This document shows, piece by piece, positions 5,903 to 6,674 of a stretch of 6,674 nucleotides of DNA. This DNA comes from an uncultured Prevotellaceae bacterium (GTDB taxonomy: Bacteria; Bacteroidota; Bacteroidia; Bacteroidales; Muribaculaceae), in assembly GCA_900556245.1 (NCBI GenBank), contig USOC01000062.1, forward strand, positions 1 to 6,674. The letters run 5' to 3'. The notes beneath the pieces were generated by a model. It did not search any database. It was given only the letters and a program-made list of their open reading frames with translations, and was not told the origin of the DNA. The stretch's first letter is position 1; each line of letters begins with the position of its first letter. The translations under genes were made by a program, and so were the position numbers.

Positions 5903-6674
5903 TTATTTCCGCTCGGTGAGATAGACGCCGAATATAACGGCAAGTGCACCGGCAAGTGCAGTCGGCGTGATTCGTTCTCCGAGGATGAAATAGGCCGAAA
6001 TGAAGGTTACAATCGGGTTAAGGTTGATGTAGTTGGATGCTTTGACCATTCCGATTCTTGCGACGACGGCATTCCATGCCGTGAAGCACAGCATCGAAGC
6101 GACAATGCCGAGGAACAGCAGGTTGGCTGCTACTTCAGTGTCTGCCAGCAGGTGGAAATTGAAGGCGGCCGGGTGGAAAAACGGAATCCAAACGGCCATC
6201 GACAACAATCCGTAGCCGAATACTTTGCGTGAAATGAACATTACGGAGTATCTTTTGCTCAGGTTCTTTACCAGCAGGCTGTAGGCTGCCCACGACATGG
6301 CGGCGGCAAAGGTCAGCAAGTCGCCTTTCGGATTGAATTGCATGACAACGTTTCCATTATAGATGATGACCGTCACTCCGGCAAGTGCAACGACTGATCC
6401 GATGACGATGCGTCCGGGATTGTGTGTGCGCTCGCTTTTGAAAAGGGCAAGGCCTATAAGCGTTGTAATTAGAGGAGTGACGCTGATAAGCATCGCGACA
6501 TTGGATGCTTGTGTCAGTCCCAATGCCGTGTTTTCCGTGATGAAGTAAAGCGACCCTCCCGTGATTCCCGCCGCCATCATCTTCGCCTCGTCAAGCCACG
6601 AGTTGGAGAATAGTTTTCCATAGGCAACGAAGAGGATGCAGATGTATGCGAGCAGGAACCGATAGACGAAAATT
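5903..6674 (-). CDS. EamA/DMT-superfamily transporter, 5' end off window
   Basis: This is an inner-membrane permease of the drug/metabolite transporter superfamily, whose members export or import metabolites, amino acids or nucleotide sugars. The frame is open from the right edge (first full codon at 6673) to TAA at 5903-5905, giving 256 visible residues. Full-length members have about 290-300, so the first 30-45 are missing. An internal ATG at 6580 is not the start, because the upstream residues (YRFLLAYICILFVAYGKLF) are a normal EamA helix continuing in frame. The first EamA repeat covers visible residues 1-105, including ENTALGLTQASNVAMLISVT (47-66). The second covers 117-256, with GDLLTFAAAMSWAAYSLL and the end motif NLNPIVTFISAYFILGERIT (217-236). 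About eight hydrophobic segments are visible. The substrate cannot be predicted. It converges on the prfB-obgE-pgeF cluster. Confidence 0.92.
   Translation of the reverse strand, partial: IFVYRFLLAYICILFVAYGKLFSNSWLDEAKMMAAGITGGSLYFITENTALGLTQASNVAMLISVTPLITTLIGLALFKSERTHNPGRIVIGSVVALAGVTVIIYNGNVVMQFNPKGDLLTFAAAMSWAAYSLLVKNLSKRYSVMFISRKVFGYGLLSMAVWIPFFHPAAFNFHLLADTEVAANLLFLGIVASMLCFTAWNAVVARIGMVKASNYINLNPIVTFISAYFILGERITPTALAGALAVIFGVYLTERK

Noticed and set aside
1..6674. Defence system, mobile element, CRISPR array or novel gene cluster
   Set aside because: No repeat-spacer array, transposase, integrase, tRNA, attachment site or clustered unknown genes were visible. Five of the six genes belong to well-known families.

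Overview
The window looks like a chromosomal segment from a Bacteroidota bacterium, probably order Bacteroidales and possibly near Muribaculaceae or Barnesiellaceae. Three things support this. Upstream regions carry TAnnTTTG-type -7 boxes, and most starts have A/T-rich leaders instead of Shine-Dalgarno sites. One secreted protein ends in a Type IX secretion (T9SS)-like C-terminal domain. The RF2 and Obg proteins resemble Bacteroidales versions. The genus assignment is inference, because no search was run.

Layout. Positions 1-814 (minus) hold the N-terminal 271 residues of an RND-type efflux periplasmic adaptor lipoprotein, cut by the window edge. A 228-base gap holds its promoter and leader hairpin, plus the terminator of the next gene. 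Positions 1043-2524 (minus) encode a 493-residue exported protein of unknown function with a T9SS-like sorting domain. A 194-base divergent gap follows. On the plus strand comes a compact cluster: prfB (RF2, 2719-3801), obgE (Obg GTPase, 3852-5012) and pgeF (YfiH/laccase-domain protein, 5002-5787), the last two overlapping by 11 bases. A short convergent gap with an imperfect hairpin separates them from a minus-strand EamA/DMT-family transporter (5903 to the right edge, N-terminus missing).

The plus-strand cluster joins translation termination (RF2), ribosome assembly and GTP sensing (Obg) and a small metabolic or damage-control enzyme (PgeF). It is ordinary housekeeping content. The flanking minus-strand genes are envelope or transport functions with no evident link to it.

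The most notable point is prfB. It has the classical programmed +1 frameshift site at codon 22 (in-frame TGA after an internal AGGAGG, with CTT as the slippery codon). It also has a second, unexpected frame break at about 3244-3250. There about 11 conserved residues are missing and the frame changes, with intact RF2 sequence on both sides. As written, the gene cannot make full-length RF2. This is either an error in the sequence or a real mutation in a normally essential gene. I found no CRISPR array, RNA gene, mobile element or clearly novel multi-gene system.
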